DNA of 64,000 nt from Phycisphaera sp. (GCA_016125285.1 WGMA01000011.1:1-64000), one strand, 5' to 3'. Positions 17,557 to 25,972 are shown, counted from the first letter of the stretch. Translations and numbers: made by a program. Notes: generated by a model from the letters alone, not told the origin.

Positions 17557-18282
17557 TCACAGCGGTTCCTGCTTCGGTATGCCCGGGCGGCGCGGATACG
17601 TGCTGATCGTCGTGCGTTCCTTGGCGACCTGCACGATCACGGCCTCGTCCTCGACGCCGGGCAGCGCGTCGAACACCGCGATCTCGCCGCCGCCGAGCAC
17701 GACCAGCGCGTCGCCGATGTCGCGCAGCTCGTCTTCGACGCTGCGGCCCTTCATCGCCAGCACGCGCCCGCCGATCTTCACCAGCGGCAGCGTCAGCTCG
17801 AGCATCACGTTCATCGGCCCGACCGCCCGCGCGATCGCCGCGTCGAAGTGGGCGCGGTAACGCCTGTCCTGCCCGATCGTCTCGGCACGCTCGTTGACCA
17901 CCGCGACGTTCTTCAGGCCCAGCGCCTTGGCCGTGTCGATGCAGAAGTTCGCCTTCTTGCCGGTCGCCTCCATGAGCGTGACGCGCATGTCGGGCCGGAC
18001 GATCGCCAGCGGGATGCCCGGCAGACCGCCGCCGGTGCCGACGTCCGCGAGCGTTTCGACGCCTTCGAGGCACGGGAACACGCTGAGGCTGTCGAGCACG
18101 TGCCGCAGCCACGCGACGTCGGGGTCTTTGATGCCGGTGAGGTTGAACCGCTTGTTGGTCTCGAGCAGCAGGTGCAGGAAGCGGCCGAGCTGAGCGACCT
18201 CGTCGTCGGTCAGCTTCAGACCGATCGCGTCGCACTGCTCGGTGAAGATCGCAGGCGGAGTAAGCGCGGGGACTTCAGGCAT
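17557..18282 (-). CDS. rsmG: 16S rRNA (guanine-527-N7) methyltransferase RsmG
   Basis: A 241-aa SAM-dependent methyltransferase that modifies G527 of 16S rRNA. The SAM-binding motif ADVGTGGGLPGIP spans residues 79-91; upstream NLTGIKDPDVAWLRHVLDSL matches the family's N-terminal signature, and ARAVGPMNVMLEL lies near 155. The frame continues upstream to 18504, but that part is antisense of the next gene; the ATG at 18282 is chosen from family length. The start overlaps the end of the AMMECR1 gene by 8 bases, so translation is probably coupled. No strong Shine-Dalgarno is visible, consistent with reinitiation. Confidence 0.93.
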   Translation of the reverse strand: MPEVPALTPPAIFTEQCDAIGLKLTDDEVAQLGRFLHLLLETNKRFNLTGIKDPDVAWLRHVLDSLSVFPCLEGVETLADVGTGGGLPGIPLAIVRPDMRVTLMEATGKKANFCIDTAKALGLKNVAVVNERAETIGQDRRYRAHFDAAIARAVGPMNVMLELTLPLVKIGGRVLAMKGRSVEDELRDIGDALVVLGGGEIAVFDALPGVEDEAVIVQVAKERTTISTYPRRPGIPKQEPL

Positions 18283-18889
18283 GGAGATTAGACTCGTCAA
18301 TGATGATCGATTGGAAGACGAAGAACTTCGCGTCGGGCTGGTCACGCCAGGACCCGGCGAGGCCCATCTTGTGCGACCAGCACGAGGTGACGAACTGCTC
18401 GGCGTTCCACCGCTGGTCGGTGGCGACCTGCGGCAGGTAACAGCCGGAGACGATGCCGCCGCCGCGCCCCGGCGCCTTGATGTAGATGCCGTCGACTCCG
18501 ACACGCAGCGTGGACGGGTCGTCGATGGGCGTCATCGGCGTGAGCACGGACACCTCGATAATGAGGTTGCCCAGCTCCTCGCGACGCACGGGGTTGGTGT
18601 AGACGAAGCGCGGGTCGCGTGTCGCGGCCGCGGACATGCGCAGCACGTTCTGCCACAGCGGGCTATCGGCCTCGAACGTGCCGATGCAGCCGCGCAGCTG
18701 TTCGTAGATGTCGTGCAGCGTGACGAAGCAGTCGCGCGGATCGAGCAGGTAGGCCTCGTCGGGGCGCACACCGGGATCCTGCGGCGCGTAGCCGAGCACG
18801 GCGTCGGTCACACCGGCGCGCGCGATGGACACGATGCGGCGTCGCTGGTCGGGCGTGTAGGTGTTGTCGGGTGTGTGCGGCTTGCCCAT
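18275..18889 (-). CDS. AMMECR1 domain protein (AmmeMemoRadiSam system protein A-like)
   Basis: A 204-aa protein covering the whole AMMECR1 domain: LRGCIGTFEADSPLWQNVLRMSAAATRDPRF is the signature region, followed by IEVSVLTPMTPI, IKAPGRGGGIVSGCYLPQVA and the W-rich C-terminal block. The domain occurs in bacteria, archaea and eukaryotes, often alone or with a Memo protein and a radical SAM enzyme; its chemistry is unsettled. Those partners are not in this window. The gene overlaps rsmG by 8 bases. The start follows the better of the in-frame ATGs. Confidence 0.9.
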   Translation of the reverse strand: MGKPHTPDNTYTPDQRRRIVSIARAGVTDAVLGYAPQDPGVRPDEAYLLDPRDCFVTLHDIYEQLRGCIGTFEADSPLWQNVLRMSAAATRDPRFVYTNPVRREELGNLIIEVSVLTPMTPIDDPSTLRVGVDGIYIKAPGRGGGIVSGCYLPQVATDQRWNAEQFVTSCWSHKMGLAGSWRDQPDAKFFVFQSIIIDESNLHA

Positions 18890-18919
18890 GGCGTCGACTA
18901 TAGCACAACGTGGCGGCGA

Positions 18920-19849
18920 TCACGCGTCGATGTCGAGGCCGATGTCGAGCGCCGGCGCCGAGTGCGTCAGCGCGCCGATCGCGATGCGGTCGACGCCCGC
19001 CTCGGCGATCGCGCGGACGGAGTCGAGGTCGACGCCGCCCGACGCCTCGAGCTTCACCTTCGGCGCCGCGTCGTTACGCACGGCGACGGCCTCGCGCAGT
19101 TGATCGGGCGTCATGTTGTCGAGCAGCACGATGTCGACGTCGAGCGTGACGACCTTGCGGAACTGGTCGAGCGTGTCGACCTCGACCTCGATGAACGACG
19201 GCGCGGGCTTGCGGGCGCGCGCCGCGGCGATCTTCGTCGCGAGGTGGTCGTGCAGGTCCTTCGGCGGCACGTGGGCGATGTGGTTGTCCTTGACGAGCAC
19301 CGCGTCGTAGAGGCCGATGCGGTGACAGTAACCGCCGCCGCACCGCACGGCGTACTTCGCAAGGTGGCGCAGGCCGGGAATCGTCTTACGCGTGTCGTAG
19401 ATGCGTGCGGCCGTGCCGTCGACGGCCTCGACGTAGCGGTGCGTGAGCGTGGCGATGCCGGACAGGTGCGTGAGGAAGTTGAGCATCACGCGCTCGGCGG
19501 TGAGGATGCCGGCCAGCGGGCCGGAGATCACGGCGATATCGGCGCCGGGTTCGAGGCGCGCCCCGTCGAAGCTCGACACGTCGACACGCAGGCGCGGGTC
19601 GTAGGCCGACGCGACGTTGGCGAGCAGCGGCGTTCCGGCGAGACGGCCTTCGCGCCGCGCCCGCACGACGGCGCTTCCTTCGAGGTGGGCCGGGACGAAC
19701 ACCGACGACGTCACGTCGCCCGCGTCGTCGACGTCCTCACGCCGCGCGGTCGCGATCAGCGTGTCGAGCTGGTGTTCGTCGATCAGCGTCTCGAACAGCT
19801 CGCTGAGCGGCATCGTGTTGAGTTTGCGTGGGTCCATGGTCGGCGTCAT
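18920..19849 (-). CDS. nadC: Nicotinate-nucleotide pyrophosphorylase (carboxylating)
   Basis: A 309-aa enzyme that converts quinolinate and PRPP to nicotinate mononucleotide in de novo NAD synthesis. Characteristic blocks are ERVMLNFLTHLSGIATLT, YDTRKTIPGLR, CGGGYCHRIGLYDAVLVKDNH and LEASGGV near the C-terminus, supplying the phosphoribosyl- and quinolinate-binding Arg, Lys and His residues. An in-frame ATG 12 bases downstream (19837) is an alternative start. It is on the same strand as the ASCH-like gene 9 bases upstream and AMMECR1 30 bases downstream, so all may be one transcript. Confidence 0.94.
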   Translation of the reverse strand: MTPTMDPRKLNTMPLSELFETLIDEHQLDTLIATARREDVDDAGDVTSSVFVPAHLEGSAVVRARREGRLAGTPLLANVASAYDPRLRVDVSSFDGARLEPGADIAVISGPLAGILTAERVMLNFLTHLSGIATLTHRYVEAVDGTAARIYDTRKTIPGLRHLAKYAVRCGGGYCHRIGLYDAVLVKDNHIAHVPPKDLHDHLATKIAAARARKPAPSFIEVEVDTLDQFRKVVTLDVDIVLLDNMTPDQLREAVAVRNDAAPKVKLEASGGVDLDSVRAIAEAGVDRIAIGALTHSAPALDIGLDIDA

Positions 19850-19858
19850 TGTCGCGGA

Positions 19859-20617
19859 TCAACGGGCGTTTCGGCGGACGGGCTGCACCGCGTAGACGCG
19901 GTCGCCCAGCGGCTGGAATCGTATGCGATCGCCCGGCCGCAGGCCATGCCGCTCGAACCACGCGCCCCAGCCGCGCCAGCGGATCATACGGTTGTGCGAC
20001 ACGATGTCGGTCAGCACGGTCGGCCCGCCGCGCAGCTTCAGCGCCACGGCCTGACCGGCGTCGGTCTTCGTGCGTCCGCCCCGCGCGTCGGCGGGGAAGC
20101 GGTCCGCGACGTCGCCGAGCCGCACGTTGCTCTGGTTGACGTTGCCGCGTGTCAGCTCGACATCGAACGCGCCGTGCACACCGGGCCGCCCCGCCGCCGC
20201 GCGATCCGCCAGCGGATCAGCGCTGTCGTCGAGCGTGTACCAGGCCCGCATGTTCTGCGTCTTGTAACGCGGGTGGAGCGACGTCGGCTGCACGTCGCGC
20301 AGCCAGACCAGCGTCGCGAAGCGCGCCTGACGCTGCCGCCGCCACCACTCGGGCATGCCGTGGATACGGTCGTTGAACCGCTCGCGCAGCTTGTCGACGC
20401 CGCCGAAGCCCGGCAGGTTGTCGGTCATCCACACGCGGTCGACGATCGCGGTGGCGAAGAACGGCCCGGCGGACCGCTTGAAGTAGATGCGCTCGCCGGG
20501 CGCGACGGCGCCGAACGGCTCGCGGGCCTGTTTCGTGAGGCGACACTCGATGGTTTTCGAGCCGTCGAGGATGAGTTTGTCGTACGGGCTGACGAGGATG
20601 GCGACGTGGACGGACAT
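19859..20617 (-). CDS. ASCH/PUA-like domain protein
   Basis: A 252-aa protein. The first 65 residues (ILVSPYDKLILDGSKTIECR, then a Pro/Gly turn and ERIYFKRSAGPFFATAIVD) have the pattern of an ASCH domain, a beta-barrel related to PUA that binds RNA or modified nucleotides. The C-terminal half, with RPGVHGAFDVELTRGN and ERHGLRPGDRIRFQPLG, is unfamiliar and may be a second small beta domain. The long upstream frame is antisense of scpB; the ATG at 20617, preceded by GGGAG, is the start. It is divergent from scpB and precedes nadC by 9 bases. Confidence 0.75.
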   Translation of the reverse strand: MSVHVAILVSPYDKLILDGSKTIECRLTKQAREPFGAVAPGERIYFKRSAGPFFATAIVDRVWMTDNLPGFGGVDKLRERFNDRIHGMPEWWRRQRQARFATLVWLRDVQPTSLHPRYKTQNMRAWYTLDDSADPLADRAAAGRPGVHGAFDVELTRGNVNQSNVRLGDVADRFPADARGGRTKTDAGQAVALKLRGGPTVLTDIVSHNRMIRWRGWGAWFERHGLRPGDRIRFQPLGDRVYAVQPVRRNAR

Positions 20618-20700
20618 GCGGCGACTCCCGGATTCGCTGCGTGTCAGTGTACGGCGGGCCGGAACCGACACAAGGCGCTCGCGGCGGTTGGCGCGATTGC

Positions 20701-20706
20701 TACAAT
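20701..20706 (+). promoter_or_regulatory. Extended -10 box directly before scpB (leaderless mRNA predicted)
   Basis: TACAAT preceded by TGC forms an extended -10 (TGC-TACAAT). Only seven bases separate it from the ATG at 20714, so the predicted transcription start falls on or next to the start codon. No Shine-Dalgarno is present between them. Confidence 0.6.
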
Positions 20707-20713
20707 ACCCCGC

Positions 20714-21427
20714 ATGTCTGAACAGGCCGAGAAGTCTACCGATACCGACACGCCCGACGCCGACGACGAGCAGGCGACGCACGACGACGCCGAGCACGCG
20801 GAGGCCGACGCGCCCGAGGACGAAGAGGGCTACGTCGACGAGCGTGACGACGACGATGACGATGATGACGACGGCGACGACGACGGTCCGGATGATGAGG
20901 TGGTCGACGAGGACCGGCTGGATCGTCAGGTCGAGGCGGTGCTGATGAGCGTGGACCGCCCCGTCAAGCCGGGCAAGATCGCCGACGCGGTCGGGCTGAA
21001 CCGCTCGAAGCACGTGAAGCACGCGGTCGATCGGCTTAACGCGTTCTACGACGAGCACGCCCGCAGCTTCCGCATCGAGCTGGTCGCCGGCGGGTACCAG
21101 ATCCTCACGCGCGCGGACTACAACGACGTGCTGGCGGCGTTGCACCGCACGCGCGGCGACAACAAGCTGTCGCCCGCGGCGATGGAGACGCTGGCGATCA
21201 TCGCGTACAAGCAGCCGATCATCCGCGCCGAAGTCGAGACGATCCGCGGCGTAAGCAGCGGCGAGGTGATCCGCTCGCTGATGGACCGGCACCTGGTGAA
21301 GATCGTCGGTCGCGCCGAAGAGATCGGCCGCCCGATGCTGTACGGCACCACGAAGCACTTCCTCGAAATATTCGGGCTGGCGGGGCTCAAGGACCTGCCC
21401 AAGTCCGAGGAGTTGAACAAGCCATGA
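20714..21427 (+). CDS. scpB: Segregation and condensation protein B
   Basis: A 237-aa protein. ScpB forms the SMC-ScpA-ScpB condensin complex in chromosome organisation. Two winged-helix domains occupy about residues 75-230: VEAVLMSVDRPVKPGKIADAV in the first, and the highly conserved SPAAMETLAIIAYKQPI..EVETIRGV plus GRPMLYGTTKHFLEIFGL in the second. The first 70 residues are an acidic, low-complexity tail with a nine-Asp run, unusual for the family and probably disordered. The start is set by the first ATG after a -10 box. scpA is not in the window. The next gene starts within the stop codon (ATGA). Confidence 0.93.
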   Translation: MSEQAEKSTDTDTPDADDEQATHDDAEHAEADAPEDEEGYVDERDDDDDDDDDGDDDGPDDEVVDEDRLDRQVEAVLMSVDRPVKPGKIADAVGLNRSKHVKHAVDRLNAFYDEHARSFRIELVAGGYQILTRADYNDVLAALHRTRGDNKLSPAAMETLAIIAYKQPIIRAEVETIRGVSSGEVIRSLMDRHLVKIVGRAEEIGRPMLYGTTKHFLEIFGLAGLKDLPKSEELNKP

Positions 21428-21906
21428 CACGACGCATAAGCACCATGACGATCGCGGCGGCGGCGATGGCGATGTGGAGCACGACGCTCGGGGGCTGCGC
21501 CTCGGAGGGCTACGTGCTGCGCGGCAAGGTGGTCGAAGGGCCGGTGTCGTCGATCAGCGTCGTGGCGGCGGACGACCCGCGGCTGGCCGGACCGGCCGTG
21601 GCCGGCGCGTCGGTCGACCTGACGCTCGACCCGCTGAGCCTCGGCCGCAGGCCGCTGGGCAACACCACGTCGTACACCGACGGCATGTTCCAGATCCCCG
21701 TCGACGAGTTCGGCGCCGGCACGCTGGAGTACCACGTCGGCATCCTCGCGCGGGCGCAGGGTCACGACACGGCCGAGGACGTGTTCATGCTGCCGAGCAG
21801 CAGCCGACGCATCCTGATCGTGCTCAAACGCGGGGCGGATCGCTACCGCCCGAAGGACGACACGCTTAAGGAACTCGCGCCGTACCTGCCCAAGCCGCTG
21901 GAGTGA
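21424..21906 (+). CDS. Predicted lipoprotein with carboxypeptidase-regulatory-like fold
   Basis: A 160-aa exported protein. A signal sequence ends in the lipobox LGGC (Cys about residue 25), so it should be lipid-anchored. The mature part (GASVDLTLDP...TSYTDGMFQIPVDEF...YHVGILARAQGH) resembles a CarboxypepD_reg-like beta-sandwich with the typical 'add a default, then modify' strands. I do not recognise a specific function. It overlaps scpB by four bases and is thus translationally coupled to it, though a functional link is not evident. Confidence 0.75.
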   Translation: MTRRISTMTIAAAAMAMWSTTLGGCASEGYVLRGKVVEGPVSSISVVAADDPRLAGPAVAGASVDLTLDPLSLGRRPLGNTTSYTDGMFQIPVDEFGAGTLEYHVGILARAQGHDTAEDVFMLPSSSRRILIVLKRGADRYRPKDDTLKELAPYLPKPLE

Positions 21907-22008
21907 CGCGCGCCGCGCGGACACGTGGTGGCGGCGGTTGGCCGGTCGCGAACGCATCGCTAAGATGCGGTGAGACACACGCCACCACGGTATAGGGAGC
22001 ACGACTAC

Positions 22009-22638
22009 ATGCACGGCCACCAGACGGTACTACTCTTCGGCCCGCCCGGATCGGGCAAGGGCACAGCCGGACGCTGCCTCGGCACGATTCCCGGGTTCTT
22101 CCACTGCGCGTGCGGCGATGTGTTCCGCAAGATCGACCCGTCGAGCGAACTCGGCCGGGTGTTCATCGAGTACTCTTCGAAGGGCGAGCTGGTGCCCGAC
22201 GACGCGACGGTGGGCATGTGGCACGCGCACATCCGCAAGATGCACGCGATCGGCTCGTACAAGCCGCACGTCGACCTGCTGATCCTCGACGGCATCCCGC
22301 GCAACGTCCATCAGGCCGAGATGCTCGAAAAGGAGCTCGAGGTCCTGCGTGTGATGCACCTGGTGTGCAACGACGAGAGCGAGATGATCGACCGCCTGCG
22401 CCGTCGGGCGTTGAAGGACAACCGCCTCGACGACGCGAAGGAATCGGTGATCCGCCACCGCTGGGAGATCTACAAGGAGGAGAGCGCGCCGGTGCTGGCG
22501 TACTACCCGCCGGAGATCGTCTCAGAGATCGACGCGCTACAGAGCCCCGCGGAGGTGCTGCGTCAGATCCTCGACGTGGTGGTGCCGATCCAGAACGAGC
22601 ACTTCCAGCGTCTCGCGGCGGAAGAGCAACCGGCGTAA
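22009..22638 (+). CDS. Adenylate kinase-like nucleoside monophosphate kinase
   Basis: A 209-aa P-loop kinase of the adenylate kinase fold. The P-loop GPPGSGKGT is at residues 11-19, the NMP-binding segment is CGDVFRKIDPSSELG, DLLILDGIPRNVHQAEML supplies the conserved DG(I/F)PR block at about 90-107, and RRALKDNRLDDAKESVIRHR is a short arginine-rich lid. The lid is much smaller than in long adenylate kinases and lacks zinc cysteines. The ATG at 22009 follows AGGGAG. It may be the adenylate kinase of the cell or a specialised paralogue; adk normally sits in the ribosomal-protein cluster, which is not here. A terminator follows at 22672. Confidence 0.85.
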   Translation: MHGHQTVLLFGPPGSGKGTAGRCLGTIPGFFHCACGDVFRKIDPSSELGRVFIEYSSKGELVPDDATVGMWHAHIRKMHAIGSYKPHVDLLILDGIPRNVHQAEMLEKELEVLRVMHLVCNDESEMIDRLRRRALKDNRLDDAKESVIRHRWEIYKEESAPVLAYYPPEIVSEIDALQSPAEVLRQILDVVVPIQNEHFQRLAAEEQPA

Positions 22639-22671
22639 CGCGGCCCGCGCCCTATATCGCCATTCGTCCAC

Positions 22672-22697
22672 AAGCCCCCGATCGTTCGGGGGCTTTT
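22672..22697 (+). terminator. Rho-independent terminator after the adenylate kinase-like gene
   Basis: AAGCCCCCGA (22672-22681) pairs perfectly with TCGGGGGCTT (22686-22695) over a four-base loop, and the stem runs into a T tract ending at the stop codon of the convergent gene. Confidence 0.9.
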
Positions 22698-23435
22698 TTA
22701 TGTGATGCGCTTCGGTGTCCACGCCAGCGCCTCGCAGCGCTTCGCGTAGAGCAGGTGCGGTGTGACGGTCGGCAGGGTCAGCCCCAGCGGATCCAGCGTC
22801 GTGTTGACCGTGATGTCGGCCTCGGCCTTGTGCAGTTGCCACGGGGCGTGGTGGACGTCGGCGCGGTACAGGCGGTGCGACGCGTCCTGCGCATACAGGC
22901 AGTAGCGCTCGGTGAGGAAGTGCTCGAAGGAGCCCCACCGCGGGAAGCCCGCGTCGCCGACCGGACGGTACGTCGCGGCGAAGGCGGCTTCGTGGGTGAG
23001 ACGCTGCGAGCGGTAGTCGATACCGCCGTCCGGCGTGAGGCGGCAGGTCATGCGGGCCGGCTGGTAGTTGAGGTGGTACCACCGGCGGGCGACGGCGATG
23101 GCGAGTCGGCTGGTGGCGTCGAGCGTAAAGAACCACACGCCGGGGTTCTCGCCGTTGGCGTCGGTGACGTAGGTGCGGACGTTGAGTTCGGTGAAGGCGG
23201 TGGCGCCGGGAAAGCCGGGCAGGCCGCGCATGCGGATGCCGGTCATGCGGAACGGGACGACGCCGATCCATGCGCGGCCGTCGTACTTGTCGAGCTTGAG
23301 TCCGCGCGGCACCAGCGGCCGCAGGTCGTCGCAGGCCATCGGCCAGTGGGCGAACAACAGGTCGTGCCACGTCATCTTCATCACCCACTGGCCCGCGGGC
23401 ATCTTCGCCACTCTCGGTGCGTCCTGCACAAGCAT
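22698..23435 (-). CDS. YqjF/DUF2071 family protein
   Basis: A 245-aa protein matching the YqjF/DUF2071 family: MTWHDLLFAHWPM near the start, LRPLVPRGLKLDKYDGRAWIGVVPF, then TELNVRTYV and GVWFFTLDATSRLAIAVARRWYHL, and a C-terminal YRADVHHAPW. The biochemical role of the family is unknown; the fold is related to acetoacetate decarboxylase-like barrels. The start at 23435 follows AGGAGG. It is the last gene of a four-gene minus-strand run led by a fatty acid desaturase (spacing 65 bases), and may act on a lipid or other hydrophobic compound. Confidence 0.85.
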   Translation of the reverse strand: MLVQDAPRVAKMPAGQWVMKMTWHDLLFAHWPMACDDLRPLVPRGLKLDKYDGRAWIGVVPFRMTGIRMRGLPGFPGATAFTELNVRTYVTDANGENPGVWFFTLDATSRLAIAVARRWYHLNYQPARMTCRLTPDGGIDYRSQRLTHEAAFAATYRPVGDAGFPRWGSFEHFLTERYCLYAQDASHRLYRADVHHAPWQLHKAEADITVNTTLDPLGLTLPTVTPHLLYAKRCEALAWTPKRIT

Positions 23436-23500
23436 CGGTCAACCTCCTGTACCTGAACCTCTCGGTTGCACATTAGGACGGCTGCGGCCGCCATTTCTCG

Positions 23501-23962
23501 TCATGTCTGATCTGCTGACAAATCCAGTGCCAACGCACGCGCCGGGCCGGTTTCGCAGCCGACCACACGCTCGCGGCTGAGCCGGTCGATCACCTCGGCG
23601 TCCGGCTCGAGGCCGAACCAGTCCGACACGCCGAGGCGGTGTCGGGCAAGCATCTGACACGCCTGGCGGACCAGGGGCCGCATCGCCGGGCTCGCCAGCC
23701 GCGCCGCCCACGGTCGCCACCGCTTCAACGCCCAGATGCACATCAGGTACGCGGACGTGCCGCGATACACGCCGCCGTCGCTGTCCAGCACCACCATCTC
23801 GTCCGGCTTGTCCGCGTGGATCAGCCCCGGCCGCGACGTGGCCTCCGTCGACTGCCGCGGCACGAATCGCATCAGCACGTAAGAAGGCTCCGAGACCAGC
23901 CACGCCCGGACGCGGCAGCAGAACCCGCACTCCGCGTCGTAGTAAACCGTCAGTTGTCGCAT
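23501..23962 (-). CDS. DCC-family thiol-disulfide oxidoreductase-like protein (DUF393)
   Basis: A 153-aa protein of the DUF393 family, a thioredoxin-like fold with the signature YYDAECGFCCRVRAWL near the N-terminus (DxxCxxC: Cys12, Cys15). Further family features are MRFVPRQSTEA and MVVLDSDGGVYRGTSAYL. The redox partner is unknown. The start at 23962 has GAGAGG upstream. It sits third in the desaturase-led cluster, 49 bases after the small membrane protein gene, which suggests a role in electron supply or in membrane chemistry, but that is inference. Confidence 0.87.
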   Translation of the reverse strand: MRQLTVYYDAECGFCCRVRAWLVSEPSYVLMRFVPRQSTEATSRPGLIHADKPDEMVVLDSDGGVYRGTSAYLMCIWALKRWRPWAARLASPAMRPLVRQACQMLARHRLGVSDWFGLEPDAEVIDRLSRERVVGCETGPARALALDLSADQT

Positions 23963-24011
23963 CGTACACCTCTCTATTCGTGCGCCGTGTGTTTTTCGTT
24001 CAAACGTTTTT

Positions 24012-24443
24012 TCACGCCGGAACCGCGGGGCCCGGCACGACGCCCAGCTCCGGGTCGAGGTGCTCGTCCGGCCCGACCGGCGGCGGCTGCTTGTACAGCA
24101 TCGCGCGCTGGCGCAGGCGGCTGAACACGTACAGGTTGCCGAAGTGCATCACGCCGAGCACCACGAGCACGAGGCCGACCTTCGTGCTGAGAAATTCGAT
24201 GGTCGCCGCGGCGTCGTCGGGTTTGAGGCCGTACTTCAGCGCGAGGGTGACGTACCCGATGTTGATCAGGTAGAAGCCGACGACGAGCAGATGATTGACC
24301 GAATCGGTCAGCTTCTCGTCACCGTGGAACGCGTGCAGCAGGAACAGCCGCCCGTTGTGGTGAAGCGTGCGGGCGACCCAGACGGTGATGGCGATGCTGA
24401 TCGCCAGGTAGAGCAGGTAGGCGGTAACGGTGTAGCCAAGCAT
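24012..24443 (-). CDS. Small integral membrane protein of the desaturase cluster
   Basis: A 143-aa protein with three predicted membrane helices: residues 4-24, about 50-70 (LLVVGFYLINIGYVTLAL) and about 86-108 (STKVGLVLVVLGVMHFGNLYV). The C-terminal tail is Pro-rich and polar. I do not recognise the family. The gene has AAGGAG before its start and lies 36 bases downstream of the desaturase, so it is very likely cotranscribed with it. The conserved-looking His-Phe-Gly-Asn in the third helix could bind a cofactor, but there is no direct evidence. Confidence 0.8.
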   Translation of the reverse strand: MLGYTVTAYLLYLAISIAITVWVARTLHHNGRLFLLHAFHGDEKLTDSVNHLLVVGFYLINIGYVTLALKYGLKPDDAAATIEFLSTKVGLVLVVLGVMHFGNLYVFSRLRQRAMLYKQPPPVGPDEHLDPELGVVPGPAVPA

Positions 24444-24479
24444 CGTTCAACTCCTTGCCCGTAGCGGGCGGTTCGTGAA

Positions 24480-25277
24480 TCAGTAGACGTTCATCTCGCA
24501 AAGCTCCGGCGCGGCGTGATCGAGTCGCTCGGCCAGTCGCGGCAGGTGGCAGGTCGGCACGGCCGGGAAGAGATGGTGTTCGAGGTGGTAAAACATCGCG
24601 TAGCTGACGAGGTTCTTCAGCCAGCCGCGCTGCGTGCGGGCGATCTGGCCGTCGTGGGTGCAGCCGCGGTGGACGATCCACACGGCGAAGAACGCGGTGA
24701 AGCACTGCCCGGTCGCCATCGCCGCGACGTGCCACACAAGGCCGGGCACGCCGAGGACGCACACGACCGCCAGCACCCAGACGACCATCGCGACGAGTTC
24801 CGCAGCGATCCATCGACGCTTGCCCGGCGTGCCCAGGCGCCACGCGTTGCGCGTGAGGTGGATCGGGAACCACCAGCCGGTGATCAGCACGTACCACCAC
24901 GGCCAGGTCGCGTGCCCCGCTTCGACGTCGTCGTCGTCGAGGCAGTGACGGTGGTGATGCAGGTGCGTGACCTGCACGGCGTGCATGCTGGAGAGCATCG
25001 CGACGCTCAGCACGAAGAGCATCGCGTCGTGCGCCCGCCGCGTGATCCCCAGCGCGTAGTGCTGCGCGTTGTGCGACTGCCGCAGCCCGGTGAGAAAGAA
25101 GAAGAACGACGCGGTCGCGCCCGGAAGGGCCCAGCCCCGCTGATACAGCCACACCGACAGCACCAGCCACGGAACCGACAGCGTCAGCTCCCACACCCGC
25201 TCGACGGCGGTCAGCGGCACCAGATCGCGCCACTCGATCGCCCCAAGCCTCCCGTCATGAACCATCCCCGCTGGCAT
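24480..25277 (-). CDS. Membrane fatty acid desaturase
   Basis: A 265-aa integral membrane diiron enzyme of the fatty acid desaturase family. Three histidine boxes are visible: HNAQH at residues 69-73, HLHHHRH at 105-111 and HLEHHLFP at 231-238, the last being the classic third box. Hydrophobic segments flank them at about 31-63, 83-98, 120-140, 155-180 and 185-203. It likely introduces a double bond into an acyl chain or modifies a carotenoid-type lipid. The gene heads a minus-strand operon (desaturase, membrane protein, DCC protein, YqjF protein). A perfect inverted repeat at 25323-25342, 46 bases upstream of the start, matches one in front of the adjacent GbsR/MarR-type regulator. Confidence 0.9.
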   Translation of the reverse strand: MPAGMVHDGRLGAIEWRDLVPLTAVERVWELTLSVPWLVLSVWLYQRGWALPGATASFFFFLTGLRQSHNAQHYALGITRRAHDAMLFVLSVAMLSSMHAVQVTHLHHHRHCLDDDDVEAGHATWPWWYVLITGWWFPIHLTRNAWRLGTPGKRRWIAAELVAMVVWVLAVVCVLGVPGLVWHVAAMATGQCFTAFFAVWIVHRGCTHDGQIARTQRGWLKNLVSYAMFYHLEHHLFPAVPTCHLPRLAERLDHAAPELCEMNVY

Positions 25278-25322
25278 CGTGACCCCCTTTCGGCGTGCTA
25301 GCCTTCGCCTGTATTGTTTGTC

Positions 25323-25342
25323 ATTTCTGTCATCACAGAAAT
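25323..25342. promoter_or_regulatory. Operator upstream of the desaturase operon
   Basis: ATTTCTGT (25323-25330) and ACAGAAAT (25335-25342) are perfect inverted repeats around a four-base spacer. The site lies 46 bases upstream of the desaturase start and between it and the regulator gene. A close copy precedes the regulator gene itself at 25953-25972. Confidence 0.75.
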
Positions 25343-25371
25343 TCGATGCGCAAATAAAAACGCGACCGTTG

Positions 25372-25938
25372 TCACGTCTTCGGTTTGGTCTTGCTGGACG
25401 AGCCCTTGCCGCGGCCGTTGCCCGGCAGCAGGTCCATCAGCTTGCCGCCCATGCGGGCCATCGTCGTGAACGCGCTCGGCGGGAGCTTGCGGACCTGGTT
25501 GTACCACTGCGTCATGGTCTCGACGAAGTCGAGCATGGAGCTGAGCCGCTCGTGCGTGTGGGCGTCGTCGGCGTCACCCGCGGACTCGGCCACGCACTGC
25601 CGCAGCAGCGCGATCGTCGGGTCGATCTCCCGGCGTTTACGCTCCTCCATCACCACGTGGTACATCGCCCACACGTCGTCGAACGTCTCGAAGTAGTCGC
25701 GCCGGTCGCCGAGGCGATGCACGACGCTGGCCAGTCCCCAGCCCTGCAACTCGCGGAGGCTCGTCGAGACGTTGGACCGAGCGACGGACAGCGTCGCGGC
25801 GATCTCCTCGGCGTTGAGCGGCTCGGGGCTGACGAACAGCAGCGCGTGGACCTGCGCCACCGTGCGGTTGATGCCCCACTTGGTGCCCATTTCGCCCCAG
25901 TGGAGGATGAACTTGCGTTGGGTGGCGGATAGGTCCAT
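25372..25938 (-). CDS. GbsR/MarR-family transcriptional regulator
   Basis: A 188-aa winged-helix regulator. Residues 1-100 match the GbsR-like MarR family: RKFILHWGEMGTKWGINRTVAQVHALLF, then the recognition region PLNAEEIAATLSVARSNVSTSLREL and the wing GLASVVHRLGDRRDYFET. The C-terminal half is helical (dimerisation) and ends in a basic tail. The start has GGAGC upstream. The gene is on the same strand as and directly upstream of the desaturase operon, yet both have their own copy of an ATTTCTGT-N4-ACAGAAAT-like site, so it probably represses itself and the operon. The ligand is unknown; a fatty acid or acyl-CoA would fit the target genes. Confidence 0.9.
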   Translation of the reverse strand: MDLSATQRKFILHWGEMGTKWGINRTVAQVHALLFVSPEPLNAEEIAATLSVARSNVSTSLRELQGWGLASVVHRLGDRRDYFETFDDVWAMYHVVMEERKRREIDPTIALLRQCVAESAGDADDAHTHERLSSMLDFVETMTQWYNQVRKLPPSAFTTMARMGGKLMDLLPGNGRGKGSSSKTKPKT

Positions 25939-25952
25939 GCGTGGCTCCTGTT

Positions 25953-25972
25953 GTTTCTGTCTGTACTGAAAT
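25953..25972. promoter_or_regulatory. Operator in the regulator's own promoter
   Basis: GTTTCTGT (25953-25960), spacer CTGT, ACTGAAAT (25965-25972): a copy of the desaturase operator with one change in each arm. It overlaps the predicted -10 box and transcription start of the regulator gene, 15 bases before its start codon, the geometry of an autorepressor. Confidence 0.7.

Noticed and set aside
18242-20713. Upstream extension of the scpB frame
   Set aside because: Antisense of AMMECR1, nadC and the ASCH-like gene; scpB starts at 20714 from family alignment and the -10 box.
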